This document shows, one piece after another, positions 51,038-60,743 of a stretch of DNA of 64,000 bases (position 1 is its first letter; each line of letters opens with the position of its first letter). Source of the stretch: Mitsuaria sp. 7 (GTDB lineage: Bacteria > Pseudomonadota > Gammaproteobacteria > Burkholderiales > Burkholderiaceae_C); assembly GCF_001653795.1 (NCBI RefSeq), contig NZ_CP011514.1, positions 4,956,727 to 5,020,726 on the forward strand, written 5' to 3'. The translations under genes and the position numbers were made by a program. The notes beneath the pieces were generated by a model that saw only the letters and a list, made by a program, of their open reading frames with translations, had not been told where the DNA came from and made no database searches.

Positions 51038-52233
51038 TGCTGCCCGTCGCCGATCCGGTCTCGCTGATCGCCGCGCTGGTGGTGCTGTTCGGCGTCGCGG
51101 CCGCCGTGTGGCTGATGATGGCCGTCGGCCTGCGCGAATCGCCCTGGGCCTGCGTGAGCGTCGCGGGCGCGAACGGCGCGCTCGGGGCGTCCTTCCTGCT
51201 GCACGAGGCGCTGGGCCTGGTGCCGCACATGGACTACGGGTGGTCGGATTTCCTGTCGGTGGCGGCCTTCGGCCTCATCCGGGTGACGGTCCCGCTGGTG
51301 GGCGACCGGCCGGCACCTTGGCGTGCGACGCTGCTCGTGGTCGCCGGCGTGGGCCTGCTCACCGCGCTGTTCACGGCCGGACCGCAGACGCTGCCGCACA
51401 AGCTGGTCCTCTTCGGCACGATGTGCGTGCTCTCGCTGCTGGCGGCGGTGGACGCGTGGCGGCTGATGCGCGCGCGCGGGCTCCACATGCGGGCGGCGCT
51501 GATGCTCGCCTCGCCGCTGGTGATCGTCGGTGTCCTGCTGCTGTCGCGGCCGATGGAAGCGGCGCTCGCACCGGGCCGCACCGAGGACATCGACGTCGCC
51601 AGCGCCTTCAACCTCGGCTGGTTGTGGGCGTCGCTGGTGCTGGCCTTGCTGATCAACGGCTGGATCGCCTTCCTGCTGCTGATGAAGCTGGTGCTGGAGA
51701 TCCGCCGCCTCACCGAACGCGACCCGCTCACCGATGCGCTCAACCGCCGGGCCCTGTCCGAGGCGGTGGACCTCGAGCACTCCCGCCAGATGCGCGGCCA
51801 CGGCTACGCGCTGGTGCTGCTGGACATGGACCGGTTCAAGCTCCTGAACGACTCGCTCGGCCATCCGGCCGGCGACGCGGCGCTGAAGGCGCTCGTCACG
51901 CTGCTGCGGTCCTGCCTGCGGGAGGTGGACCGCTTCGCCCGCCTGGGCGGCGAGGAGTTCTGCGCGCTGCTGCCCGACACCGGCATCGCCGGCGCGGCGC
52001 TGGTGGCGGAGCGGATGCGGACCTTGCTGGCGGAGCATCCGTTCACCTGGGAGGGTCAGGCCTGGCCCCTGACGGCGAGCTTCGGCATCGCCGAATCCGC
52101 GCGCGAGGACGCCAGCGCCGCCGAGGTGCTCAAGCGCGCCGATCAGGCGCTCTACCGCGCGAAGGGACAGGGGCGCAACGTCGTGCAGGCGGTGGAGCTG
52201 GAGCCGGCGCCGGCGACCAAGCCGGCGCACTGA
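51037..52233 (+). CDS. Membrane diguanylate cyclase (second of tandem pair)
   Basis: 398 aa. About six membrane segments, then GGDEF with LGGEEF and R-E-V-D five residues upstream. Same order and length as the preceding protein, but the membrane parts differ, so they are diverged paralogs. It shares a base with the previous stop. Probably active in c-di-GMP synthesis with a distinct input. It ends 9 bp before the convergent TonB receptor gene. Confidence 0.92.
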   Translation: MLPVADPVSLIAALVVLFGVAAAVWLMMAVGLRESPWACVSVAGANGALGASFLLHEALGLVPHMDYGWSDFLSVAAFGLIRVTVPLVGDRPAPWRATLLVVAGVGLLTALFTAGPQTLPHKLVLFGTMCVLSLLAAVDAWRLMRARGLHMRAALMLASPLVIVGVLLLSRPMEAALAPGRTEDIDVASAFNLGWLWASLVLALLINGWIAFLLLMKLVLEIRRLTERDPLTDALNRRALSEAVDLEHSRQMRGHGYALVLLDMDRFKLLNDSLGHPAGDAALKALVTLLRSCLREVDRFARLGGEEFCALLPDTGIAGAALVAERMRTLLAEHPFTWEGQAWPLTASFGIAESAREDASAAEVLKRADQALYRAKGQGRNVVQAVELEPAPATKPAH

Positions 52234-52242
52234 GCCGCTCCC

Positions 52243-54462
52243 TCAGAACCGCCCGCGCAGGCTCAGCATCACGCTGCGCGGATCCCCGTAGTTGGGATAG
52301 TCGAGGTTGGCCCAGTAGGTCTTGTCGAGCGCGTTGCGGACCGACAGGCCGAGACTGAAGTGATCGTTCAACTGGTAGTTGGCATGCAGGTTCAGCAGCA
52401 CGTAGCTGCCCTGCGTGACGGTCACCGTGCCCAGCGTCGGATGCGGGATGCCAGAACCCGTGACCGTGCTCTGGGCATTCAAGCCCGCGCCGATGGTGAG
52501 CCGTTCCCATGCGCCGCGCAGGCGGTAGCTGGTGCTGAGCTGCATCGTGTGGCGCGGCAGGTTCGCGTAGATCAGGTCCAGCGCGTTGCGCGTGATCCGC
52601 GTGTTGGCGTAGCCCGCATTCAGCGTCCAGCCCGGCGCGAGCTGGCCCGCGACGTCGAACTCGAAGCCCTTCGTCTGGGTGCCGTTGACGCCGATGTAGG
52701 CCGAGCCGCCGTCCGACAAGGTCCCGTCCGGCACCGACGAATCGCGCACCGCGTAGTTGTCCTGCTTGGCCTCGAACACCGCGGCCGACACCGCCAGCCG
52801 CTTGTCGAGGAACTCCCCCTTGATCCCGAGCTCGGTGTTGCTGCCGCGGATCGGCGCGAGGAGGTTCTCGTTCTTGTCCTTGACGTTCTGAGGCTTGAAC
52901 AGGTCGGTGTAGCTCGCATAGAGCGAGACCGCATCGGTGATGTCGTAGACGACGCCGACATACGGCGACACCTCGTCGGTCACCTTGTAGGCGCCGGTCC
53001 GGGCCGTGAAGTTGCCGGCCGCGTTGAACGCGTCGGTGCCGGTCTTCCAGTAGCTCAGCCGCGCGCCGGTGATCAGCGACAGCGGCTCCAGCACTTTCCA
53101 GCGGCCCATCGCGAAGACGCCGCTCTGCTCGGTCTCGGCGATGCGCTTCGCGCCCGTGGCGCTGAAGGTGGGCGCGGGCGCGTTGCCGTCCCAGCTGCGG
53201 ATGTCGGGGATGTTGTAGCTCCACGAGGCAACCGAGGTCAGCGTCGGCGTGGTCGTCGTCGTCTTCACGCCGTTGGCGCCGATCACGAGGTCGTGCTTGC
53301 GACCGAACAGCTCCAGCGTGCCTGAGGCGTAGAGGTCGAGGCTGTCCCGCTTCTCCCAGCTCTTGCCGACGGCGGCGAGCAGCTTCAGTCCCGCGCCGGT
53401 CTTCGGGTCCGGATAACCGCTGGCGTAGGTGCGCAGGCTGAAGGTGTTGCCCTCGCTGTGATTGGCGATGGCCTTCAAGGTCCAGTCGCCGCCGAGCTTC
53501 TGCTCGAGCTGCGCGTAGCTCGTGCCGTTGTGGCGCGACCAGCGCGTCCACGGCGGCGAGAAGCTGGTCTCGCGCGGCAGGCCGGCCAGCGAGCCGTCCG
53601 ACGCGAAGCGCGGGATCGTGCCCCAGATCGGGCCCTTGGGCACATTGTTCTGGTCCTGGTAGCCGAGGGTCAGCGTGGTGCTGTCGGTCAGGTCCGCCTC
53701 GAGGGTGGCCATGAAGGCGGTCTTGGTCTCGCTGTGGCGATCGCGGTAGCCGTCCTTCTCCTGCGCCGACGCGATCAGGCGCGCACGCACGCGGCCGTCG
53801 CGGGTGACCGGCGTGTTGAGGTCGGCTTCGACGCGATGGAAATCCTCCGAGCCCATCACCAGGCCGCCGTAGGCGGAGAACGCCTTCTCCGGCCGCTTGC
53901 GGATCATGTTGACCGTCGCCGACGGGATGCCCGCGCCGGTGGTCAGGCCGTTGGCGCCGCGCACGACGTCGATGCGCGAGTAGAAGACGGTGTCGTACTC
54001 CTGCTGCGTGCCGCCGCTGTAGGTGGGCACGCCGTCGATCTGGAAATCGGTGATCTGGAAACCGCGCGCGAAGTACAGCGGACGCTGCGTGTCGTAGAAG
54101 GACACGTTCACGCCGGTGATGTTCTGCATCACGTCGTTGATGCTGATCAGGGTCTCGTTCTCGATGCGGCTCGCGTCGAGGCTGCTCATCGACTGCGGCG
54201 TCTCGCGCGCGGTGAGTGGCAGGCGTGTGCTCGCGCCCTCGAGCTTCTTGCGCGCGGCGCTGATGGTCACGCGATCCAGCGCGCGACGGCGATCGGCGGG
54301 CGTCCCGCCCGCGCTGGAGGATTCAGCGGCGGCTTCGGCGGACTCGGCGTCCGGCACATCGGCATCGTGGCCGGGCGTCGACATCGACTGGGCCATGGCG
54401 GCGCCAGCGGACAGGAGCAATGCGACCGCGGTCGCGACGGGAGTTCGGGAGGAGCGTGACAT
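52243..54462 (-). CDS. TonB-dependent siderophore receptor
   Basis: 739 aa from the ATG at 54462. Signal peptide ATAVALLLSAGAAMA, plug domain (LTARETPQSMSSLDASRI, RGANGLTTGAGIPSATVNMI) and an outer-membrane beta-barrel that ends in Phe (LSLRGRF). It imports a ferric siderophore, energised by TonB. A Fur-box-like site is 199 bp upstream (54661-54677), consistent with iron control. The ligand is unknown; relatives bind catecholate or hydroxamate siderophores. Confidence 0.92.
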   Translation of the reverse strand: MSRSSRTPVATAVALLLSAGAAMAQSMSTPGHDADVPDAESAEAAAESSSAGGTPADRRRALDRVTISAARKKLEGASTRLPLTARETPQSMSSLDASRIENETLISINDVMQNITGVNVSFYDTQRPLYFARGFQITDFQIDGVPTYSGGTQQEYDTVFYSRIDVVRGANGLTTGAGIPSATVNMIRKRPEKAFSAYGGLVMGSEDFHRVEADLNTPVTRDGRVRARLIASAQEKDGYRDRHSETKTAFMATLEADLTDSTTLTLGYQDQNNVPKGPIWGTIPRFASDGSLAGLPRETSFSPPWTRWSRHNGTSYAQLEQKLGGDWTLKAIANHSEGNTFSLRTYASGYPDPKTGAGLKLLAAVGKSWEKRDSLDLYASGTLELFGRKHDLVIGANGVKTTTTTPTLTSVASWSYNIPDIRSWDGNAPAPTFSATGAKRIAETEQSGVFAMGRWKVLEPLSLITGARLSYWKTGTDAFNAAGNFTARTGAYKVTDEVSPYVGVVYDITDAVSLYASYTDLFKPQNVKDKNENLLAPIRGSNTELGIKGEFLDKRLAVSAAVFEAKQDNYAVRDSSVPDGTLSDGGSAYIGVNGTQTKGFEFDVAGQLAPGWTLNAGYANTRITRNALDLIYANLPRHTMQLSTSYRLRGAWERLTIGAGLNAQSTVTGSGIPHPTLGTVTVTQGSYVLLNLHANYQLNDHFSLGLSVRNALDKTYWANLDYPNYGDPRSVMLSLRGRF

Positions 54463-54660
54463 GTGAAAGAGCAGGATCGAGCGGGCGCGAGCCCGCATAC
54501 CGGCGCGCGCAAGCGCACCAGCCCCGGGGAGGGAGGTGGACGACGGAGGCTTGCGGGACCGGCTCCAGAATCGCGCGGCGTGCGCAACAGGCGTTGCGAG
54601 GCGCGGAGGAGCGGTAGATCAGGCTGGCGGGTGGGCCATCAGCGGGGATTTACCCGTCAG

Positions 54661-54677
54661 ATGAGAACTGTTCTCAT
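54661..54677. promoter_or_regulatory. Fur-box candidate upstream of the TonB receptor
   Basis: ATGAGAActgTTCTCAT: perfect 7-bp inverted repeat with a 3-base centre, close to the Fur consensus GATAATGATAATCATTATC. It is 199 bp upstream of the receptor start, in a 269-bp intergenic gap that otherwise shows no gene, and 55 bp beyond the stop of the TPR-GGDEF gene. Confidence 0.7.
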
Positions 54678-54731
54678 TGTAGAAACAGTTTTGGAGAGGC
54701 CTCGGGCAAGACCTGTCACCGTGTGCGGTCT

Positions 54732-56414
54732 TCAGGCCAGGGCGACACGGTTGCGGCCCAGATGCTTGGCGCGCTCGACGGCGGCGTTGGCGCGCGCGAT
54801 GAGCAGGTCGGTGGCGTAGGGCGGCGCACTCGCCAGGCCCATGCTGAGCGTCACGTCCAGGCCCGGCGCGAGTTCCTGCCACGGGTGCACGGAGACGCTG
54901 GCGCGGATGCGCTCGCAGACTTCGAAGCCGCGATCCGCGATGGTGTCGGGGAAGACGACGAGGAACTCCTCGCCGCTCCATCGCAGCAGCAGGTCGGAGC
55001 CGCGCGTGTTCTCGCGCAGCAGGTCGGCGAGCTCCTGCAGCACGCGGTCGCCGATCTCGCTGCCGTGACGCTCGTTGATGTTGCGCAGACCGTCGGCATC
55101 GATCAGCGCGACGGTCAGCGGTCGGTCCTCCTGCTCCGCCGTGCGCAGCAGCGGCGGCAGGCGGGCTTCCAGGCAGCGGCGGTTGCCCAGACCCGTGAGA
55201 GGATCCTTGAACTCGGCCGCATCGCGCGCGGCGACGCTCGCAGGATCGGCGGCGAACTCCGCTTCCATGCGGGAGACGAAGTACTGCGATTGCGCCATCA
55301 ACTGCGAGACCGCGCGGCGACGCTCCAGCGTGCGCGCCTGTTCGAGATGGAACAAGGACGGCCCGAGCAGCGCCAGCGCCTTCGCGGCACGGTAGCTGGC
55401 CTGATGCTGGCGCACGCGCTGGAACAATGGCACGTCGTGCGGCACCGGGGTCGCGGACGCGGACGCGGTCGACGCATCGGCGGTCGCGACGTGCTCGGTC
55501 TCCGCGCGCAGCGCCTCCAGCTGCTGCCAGGCGATGCTGGCCTGGCCGCGCGCGAGTTGCAGTTCCGCCAGCATGCAGCGCAGCCGCCAGTCCAGCAGCC
55601 GGAAGCCGGCACGCTCGCATTCGTCACGGGCTTCGATCAGCAGCGGCTCGGCTTCATCGAGGCGCCCCATCAGCAGCAGCACCTCGCCGAAGTTGGACGC
55701 GGTCAGGGCGATGCCGTAGCGGTCGCCGAGCTGCAGCGAATGCGGACGCGCCTCGCGGGCGAGCGCCAGCGCCCGTTCGAGCGTGCGCGCCGCCTGATCC
55801 GGCGCGGCGCCGTCGCGCTGCAGGTGGTACGCGCCGATCGCGACCGTGCACAGGTTGGTGAGCGTGACCACGCGTTCGAAGGGCGTGGGGTTGGTGCGGA
55901 GCAGGCCCGCCGCCTCGGTCATCAGGCGCTCGGCCTGCCAGGGATCGCCCATGCGCTCGAAACAGGCGCCGAGGCCGTTCAGCGCGATCGCATGCAGGCG
56001 CAGGTCGCCAAGCTCGGCGGCGAGCTTCAGCGCTTCATGCGCGCAGGCCAGGCCTTGTTCGTAGGCGCCGAGCTCGCAGGCGGCGAGGCTCATCCAGCGC
56101 AGCAGCTCGCACATCGCGGGGCTCGCACCCAGCGGACGCATCAGGCGCAACGCGCGCTCGCCGACGTCGAGCATGCCGGGCAGATCGCCCATGCGCAGCC
56201 GGAAGAAGCTGCGCAGCTTGCCGGCCTCGGCCTGCTCGTTGATGAAACCTTCCGCGTCGGCGCGATGCCAGATCGTATCGGCCAGCGCGACGCCGTCGGC
56301 CAGCCGCGCCTGCTGCTGCGCGAGGCGCGCGCGGTCGAGCAGCTCGCTCAGCGGCACGCCGTCGAAGGCGGACGCCGGAGTCGGGTCGGAAGAAGGAGCA
56401 CCGTGCGGAAACAT
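54732..56414 (-). CDS. TPR-repeat GGDEF protein (putative cytoplasmic diguanylate cyclase)
   Basis: 560 aa. The N-terminal about 350 residues are helical TPR-like repeats (LGDLRLHAIALNGLGACFER, LGDRYGIALTASNFGEVLLL), the rest a GGDEF domain with the variant W-S-G-E-E-F and R-G-S-D five residues upstream. The first Gly is replaced by Ser; activity is uncertain but the rest is intact. No membrane segment or signal peptide. It is separated from the mmsA stop by a 90-bp gap containing a palindromic repeat. Confidence 0.85.
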   Translation of the reverse strand: MFPHGAPSSDPTPASAFDGVPLSELLDRARLAQQQARLADGVALADTIWHRADAEGFINEQAEAGKLRSFFRLRMGDLPGMLDVGERALRLMRPLGASPAMCELLRWMSLAACELGAYEQGLACAHEALKLAAELGDLRLHAIALNGLGACFERMGDPWQAERLMTEAAGLLRTNPTPFERVVTLTNLCTVAIGAYHLQRDGAAPDQAARTLERALALAREARPHSLQLGDRYGIALTASNFGEVLLLMGRLDEAEPLLIEARDECERAGFRLLDWRLRCMLAELQLARGQASIAWQQLEALRAETEHVATADASTASASATPVPHDVPLFQRVRQHQASYRAAKALALLGPSLFHLEQARTLERRRAVSQLMAQSQYFVSRMEAEFAADPASVAARDAAEFKDPLTGLGNRRCLEARLPPLLRTAEQEDRPLTVALIDADGLRNINERHGSEIGDRVLQELADLLRENTRGSDLLLRWSGEEFLVVFPDTIADRGFEVCERIRASVSVHPWQELAPGLDVTLSMGLASAPPYATDLLIARANAAVERAKHLGRNRVALA

Positions 56415-56468
56415 CCGGCAAGGTTAGCCGATCAGGCGGCGTGCGACGGCTGCCGGCCCTCACCCCTG

Positions 56469-56492
56469 CCCTCTCCCGCAAGCGGGAGAGGG
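56469..56492. repeat. Palindromic repeat, REP-like
   Basis: CCCTCTCCCGC-AA-GCGGGAGAGGG: perfect 11-bp arms with a 2-base loop in the 90-bp gap between two minus-strand genes. No T-run follows, so it is a weak terminator candidate. Similar CTCTCCCGC palindromes are, from memory, dispersed in many proteobacterial genomes. Confidence 0.7.
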
Positions 56493-56504
56493 AGTTCCGC
56501 CGGC

Positions 56505-58037
56505 TTACTTGCTCGTGGGCATCACGAACTCCGCGCCCTTGGCGATGCTGGCGGGCCAGCGCTGCATGACGCTCTTCTGCTTGGTGTAGAAGCGCACGCC
56601 CTCTTCGCCGTAGGCGTGCATGTCGCCGAAGAGGCTCTTCTTCCAGCCGCCGAAACCATGCCACGCCATCGGCACCGGGATGGGCACGTTGATGCCGACC
56701 ATCCCGACCTGGACCCGACGCGCGAACTCGCGCGCGACGTTGCCGTCGCTGGTGAAGCAGGCGACGCCGTTGCCGAACTCGTGCGCGTTGACGAGGTCCA
56801 GCGCTTCGCCGAAGTCCTTGACCCGCACGCAGGCGAGCACCGGCCCGAAGATCTCTTCCTTGTAGATGCGCATCGTCGGCTTCACGTGATCGAACAGCGT
56901 GCCGCCGGTGAAGAAGCCGTCGGGCAGCCCGTCGACGCGATGCCCGCGGCCGTCGACCACCAGCGTCGCGCCTTCCTCGACGCCATGGGCGATGCAGCCC
57001 TCGATGCGATCGCGCGCCTCGCGCGTGACGATCGGGCCCATCTCGGCGTCGAGCGCCATGCCGTTCTTGATCTTGAGCGCCTTCGCGCGCTCGGCCAGCA
57101 GCGGCACGATGCGGTCGCCGACGTCGCCCACCAGCACGGCAACCGAGATCGCCATGCAACGCTCGCCCGCCGAGCCGTAGGCAGCGCCGATCAGCGCGTC
57201 GACCGCTTGGTCGATGTCGGCATCGGGCATGACGACCATGTGGTTCTTTGCGCCGCCTAGCGCCTGCACACGCTTGCCGTTGCGCGCGCCCGTCTCGTAG
57301 ATGTACTGCGCGATCGGCGTGGAGCCGACGAAGCTCAGCGCCCGCACGTCCGGGTGGTGCAGCAGCGCGTCGACGACCTGCTTGTCGCCCTGCACGACCT
57401 GGAAGATGCCGTCGGGCAGGCCGGCCTGCTTGAAGAGTTCGGCGATGGCGAGGCTGGCCGACGGATCGCGTTCGCTGGGCTTGAGGATGAAGGCATTGCC
57501 GGTGGCGACGGCCAGCGGCGCCATCCACATCGGGACCATGAACGGGAAGTTGAACGGCGTGATGCCGGCGACCACGCCCAGCGGCTGGCGCGTGGTCCAG
57601 TTGTCGATGCCGGTGGAGACCTGCTCGGTGAAGTCGCCCTTGAGCAGTTGCGGCACGCCGCAGGCGAACTCGACGACGTCGATGCCGCGGCTGACCTCGC
57701 CCTGCGCGTCGGTGAAGACCTTGCCGTGCTCGGCGGTGATCTTCGCGGCGAGGCGGTCGCGATGCTGGTTCAGCAGCTCGAGGAACTTGAACATCACGCG
57801 CGCCCGGCGCAGCGGCGGCGCATCCGCCCACGCAGGGAACGCCGCCTGCGCCGCGGCGACGGCGGTGTTCACGTCCTCGACGTTGCCAAGCTGGAGCTGG
57901 CGCGCGACCTGACCGGTGGCGGGATTGAACACCGCCTGGCTGCGACCCGACGTCGCCGGGTGACGCTCACCCGCGATGAAGTGGGTGATGTCGGCGCTGT
58001 CAGTGAACGCGGCGGGGGCGTTGGCGGTCGAGCTCAT
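56505..58037 (-). CDS. mmsA: Methylmalonate-semialdehyde dehydrogenase (CoA-acylating)
   Basis: 510 aa from the ATG at 58037; an upstream in-frame Met at 58079 lies ahead of a GGAGAC site. Aldehyde dehydrogenase fold with [18 protein letters not shown], the cofactor segment [12 protein letters not shown] and the catalytic Cys in [12 protein letters not shown]; the family-specific [13 protein letters not shown] is present. It converts methylmalonate or malonate semialdehyde to propionyl- or acetyl-CoA in valine, inositol or beta-alanine breakdown. It is divergent from a LysR gene, the usual layout for a regulated pathway enzyme. Confidence 0.94.
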   Translation of the reverse strand: MSSTANAPAAFTDSADITHFIAGERHPATSGRSQAVFNPATGQVARQLQLGNVEDVNTAVAAAQAAFPAWADAPPLRRARVMFKFLELLNQHRDRLAAKITAEHGKVFTDAQGEVSRGIDVVEFACGVPQLLKGDFTEQVSTGIDNWTTRQPLGVVAGITPFNFPFMVPMWMAPLAVATGNAFILKPSERDPSASLAIAELFKQAGLPDGIFQVVQGDKQVVDALLHHPDVRALSFVGSTPIAQYIYETGARNGKRVQALGGAKNHMVVMPDADIDQAVDALIGAAYGSAGERCMAISVAVLVGDVGDRIVPLLAERAKALKIKNGMALDAEMGPIVTREARDRIEGCIAHGVEEGATLVVDGRGHRVDGLPDGFFTGGTLFDHVKPTMRIYKEEIFGPVLACVRVKDFGEALDLVNAHEFGNGVACFTSDGNVAREFARRVQVGMVGINVPIPVPMAWHGFGGWKKSLFGDMHAYGEEGVRFYTKQKSVMQRWPASIAKGAEFVMPTSK

Positions 58038-58115
58038 GGCGGTCTCCTGCTTCTTGGGGATGCGATCCAGTCTAGGCATCCCCCTCGCGCCTGCCTAGCC
58101 CAGATCGTCGATCAC

Positions 58116-58137
58116 ATTGTTCGATAAACTGAACAAT
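58116..58137. promoter_or_regulatory. LysR-type operator candidate abutting the regulator's start
   Basis: ATTGTTC-N8-GAACAAT (perfect 7-bp arms), ending one base before the ATG of the LysR gene and 79 bp from the mmsA start. The inner part contains TTC-N8-GAA, of the T-N11-A form expected for LysR proteins. Confidence 0.6.
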
Positions 58138-58138
58138 C

Positions 58139-59179
58139 ATGACCCGCCGCGCCCCCACCTCGTCACCCACCGCCTCGCCCAACCGCGCCAAGCGTCCTGC
58201 AGCATCCACCCCCTCGATCCCCTCGGAACTCGACCCTCCCTCGACCCTGCGGGGGGACGCGCGCGACGAGCTCCTGTGGTCGCAGCTGCAGGCCTTGATC
58301 GCGGTGGCCCGGCTCGGTAGCTTCACCAAGGCGGCGCAGCGGCTGGGTCTGTCGAAGGCCGCGATCAGCCAGCGGGTGGCGGAGCTGGAACGCCACCTCG
58401 ATCAGCAGCTGGTGCAGCGCACGACGCGCTCGGTGCGCCTCAGCGAGGCGGGGCTGCGCCTCGTCGAGCAGGCGGAGCCGGGTCTCCTGCTGCTGAACCG
58501 CAGTCTCAGCGAAGCACGCGAGGCGGCCGGCGCGCCGCGAGGGCTGCTGCGCGTGACGGCGCCGGTCGCACTCGGCAGGCAACACGTGGCCCCGTCGCTG
58601 CCGGCGTTCTTCGATCGATATCCGGAGTTGCGGATCGAGCTCGACCTGTCGGACCGGCTGGTGCCGCTGGCGCAGGAGGGTTTCGACCTGGCGGTCCGGC
58701 ACACGAGCGCGCCGCCGGAGACGCATGTGGCGTTCAGGCTCTGCGCGTCACGGGCGCTGTTGACGGCGAGTCCGGCCTACCTGGAGCGGGCCGGCGTTCC
58801 GCAGCATCCCGCGGAGCTGGCGCAGCACCGCTGCCTGCCGTACCTGCGTCCGGGACCGGCGCAGTGGTTCTTCGAGCGCGCTTCGGGCGACGCGGAGCCC
58901 GAGCGCATCCGTGTGCCGGTGCAAGGGAATTTCCGCGCGAGCAACAGCGAGGTGCTTCGGGACGGCGCGCTGTCGGGCCTCGGCATCGCGCTGTTGCCGG
59001 ACTTCAGCGCGCGGGACGCGATGCGGGAGGGGCGGCTGGTCGAGGTGCTGCCCGATTGGCGCGCGGTCGGCTTCTTCGGCGACGCGATCTACGCGATCCA
59101 CCCGTGGAGCAGCCACACCCCGCAGGGGGTGCGCCTGCTGATCGACCACCTCAAGGGGGTCATGCGCGAGGGGTATTGA
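58139..59179 (+). CDS. LysR-family transcriptional regulator
   Basis: 346 aa from the ATG at 58139; a Pro/Ser-rich stretch of about 45 residues precedes the helix-turn-helix (ALIAVARLGSFTKAAQRLG, SKAAISQRVAELERHL). The C-terminal part is a LysR-type effector domain. The operator-like palindrome ends 1 bp before the ATG, which leaves no room for a normal 5' leader: the mRNA may be leaderless. It probably controls mmsA. Its 3' end overlaps the convergent coiled-coil gene by 20 bp. Confidence 0.9.
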   Translation: MTRRAPTSSPTASPNRAKRPAASTPSIPSELDPPSTLRGDARDELLWSQLQALIAVARLGSFTKAAQRLGLSKAAISQRVAELERHLDQQLVQRTTRSVRLSEAGLRLVEQAEPGLLLLNRSLSEAREAAGAPRGLLRVTAPVALGRQHVAPSLPAFFDRYPELRIELDLSDRLVPLAQEGFDLAVRHTSAPPETHVAFRLCASRALLTASPAYLERAGVPQHPAELAQHRCLPYLRPGPAQWFFERASGDAEPERIRVPVQGNFRASNSEVLRDGALSGLGIALLPDFSARDAMREGRLVEVLPDWRAVGFFGDAIYAIHPWSSHTPQGVRLLIDHLKGVMREGY

Positions 59180-59720
59180 CCGCGGCGACGATGCCCGAAA
59201 GGCCATCCAGTCGCGCACGCAGGTCGGCGATCTCCGCGGCGAAGTTGTCACGGGCCGTGGTGGCGCCGACGAGCTCCATCTCGGCGGCGAGGCGCCTGTC
59301 GGACTCCACGGCGGAAGCCGCCACCTGGCGCTCGAGCTGCTGACGGAGGTCGACGAGCTGCGAGTCCTTGCCCGCGATCGCGAGCTGGTCCTTGGCCTTG
59401 CCGACCAGCGCATCGGAAGCGATGTCGCGCGCGTGGCGCAGTTCGATGGTGAGGCGCTCGATGCTCGCGTCGCGCTCGGCGACGCGGGAGAGCGCCTCGT
59501 CACGCGCGGCGGCGACCTGGTCCAGATGCGACTGCAATTCGTCGCGCTCCGATTCCGCGCGTTCGTTCAGATGCAGCAGGGCGGCGAGGTCCGTCTCGGT
59601 CCGCGCGAGGCTGTCGCGCAGGCGCCCGGCGACGTCCTCCATCAGATGCCGGGCGTCGCGGAAGGTGCCGGAAGTGGCGGCCGGAGCGGCGATGGCCGCG
59701 TCCTCGAATGTCGTGTCCAT
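59160..59720 (-). CDS. Coiled-coil protein of unknown function
   Basis: 186 aa from the ATG at 59720 (MDTTFEDAAIAA); a TTG 12 bp upstream is also in frame. After a short Ala-rich N-terminus the rest is one long heptad-like helix, rich in Ala, Arg, Glu, Asp and Leu (HLDQVAAARDEALSRVAERD, RQQLERQVAASAVESDRRLA). No membrane segment. Probably a filamentous or scaffold-like protein; I cannot name a family. It overlaps the LysR 3' end by 20 bp. Confidence 0.7.
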   Translation of the reverse strand: MDTTFEDAAIAAPAATSGTFRDARHLMEDVAGRLRDSLARTETDLAALLHLNERAESERDELQSHLDQVAAARDEALSRVAERDASIERLTIELRHARDIASDALVGKAKDQLAIAGKDSQLVDLRQQLERQVAASAVESDRRLAAEMELVGATTARDNFAAEIADLRARLDGLSGIVAAVNTPRA

Positions 59721-60007
59721 GTCTGTTCCCAATCAGGTCCGTGAGCCGAAGGGATCACGGCGGCGGCCGATGCGTGTGCCGGGCGCCCACGGACGTGAAG
59801 GCGACCGTCGGACATCGATTCTTTAATCGCCCCCTCCAGGCGGCTGAGGTCTGGATGGCCGGTGCGTGGATGCCGAGATGGCGAACAGCCGACGCCGTTG
59901 CGGGCCGACCGAAGCCCGCCGGCAGACCCGCGATTGGGGGATCCACCATCGAACGTTCCGCCCACGCTTCCTAAACTCCGCCGTCCAAAACGAAGGAGGA
60001 AGGATTC

Positions 60008-60667
60008 ATGCAACATCCCCGTCTCACCCTGACCCTTGCGGCCGCATTCGCACTCACTGGCTGCGTCAGCGTCAATCAAGCCCCCCTCACCGCCGACTCG
60101 TCGACCAAGCTGCAGAGCCGCTCTGTCGTGTCGTCCAAGTACGCGACGCCTGACTTCACCGCCATGACCGCGGGCAAGGCGGCGTTCGCCATCCTGGGCG
60201 CCGTGGCCATGATCGCCGAGGGCAACGCCATCGTGCGGGACAACGCGATCGACGACCCCGCGCTGTCCATCGCCGCGGATCTCCAGACGCGCCTCGGGAC
60301 AGCCAAGGGCATGACCGCGATCACGGGCTCCGCCATCACCAGCAAGAACGACCTGCCCTCCGTCATTGCCAGCAACCCGGGCGCAGACTACGTGCTCGAT
60401 GTCCAGACCACCAACTGGTCGTTCCTGTACTTCCCGACGAACTGGACGCACTACCGCGTCATGTACTCGGCGCGCGTGCGTCTGATCGATGCAGCGACCA
60501 AGACCGTCGTGGCGGAAGCCGGCTGCCGTTCGGTGCCATCCGACGACAAGAACGCGCCGACCTACGACGAGTTGCTGGCGGACAAGGCGGCCTTGCTGAA
60601 GAGCCATCTCGCCAAGGCCGCAGCAGAGTGCGTGGACCAGGTCGCCCGCGACACGCTCAAGGTCTGA
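60008..60667 (+). CDS. Lipoprotein of unknown function
   Basis: 219 aa. Lipoprotein signal peptide LTLTLAAAFALTGC; the mature part is Ala/Ser-rich at first and later contains NPGADYVLDVQTTNWSFLYF and THYRVMYSARVRLIDAATKT, a beta-rich pattern. Two further cysteines lie in the C-terminal part (EAGCRS and AAECVDQ). GGAGGA upstream of the ATG. No family recognised. The 287 bp between the coiled-coil gene and this start show no gene. Confidence 0.75.
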   Translation: MQHPRLTLTLAAAFALTGCVSVNQAPLTADSSTKLQSRSVVSSKYATPDFTAMTAGKAAFAILGAVAMIAEGNAIVRDNAIDDPALSIAADLQTRLGTAKGMTAITGSAITSKNDLPSVIASNPGADYVLDVQTTNWSFLYFPTNWTHYRVMYSARVRLIDAATKTVVAEAGCRSVPSDDKNAPTYDELLADKAALLKSHLAKAAAECVDQVARDTLKV

Positions 60668-60743
60668 GCCTGCCTGCGCGTCCGGTCCCCGCGGCGGGAC
60701 ACGCCCGACCCTTGAGGTCTTGATGCCGCCGATCGTGGCGGCT

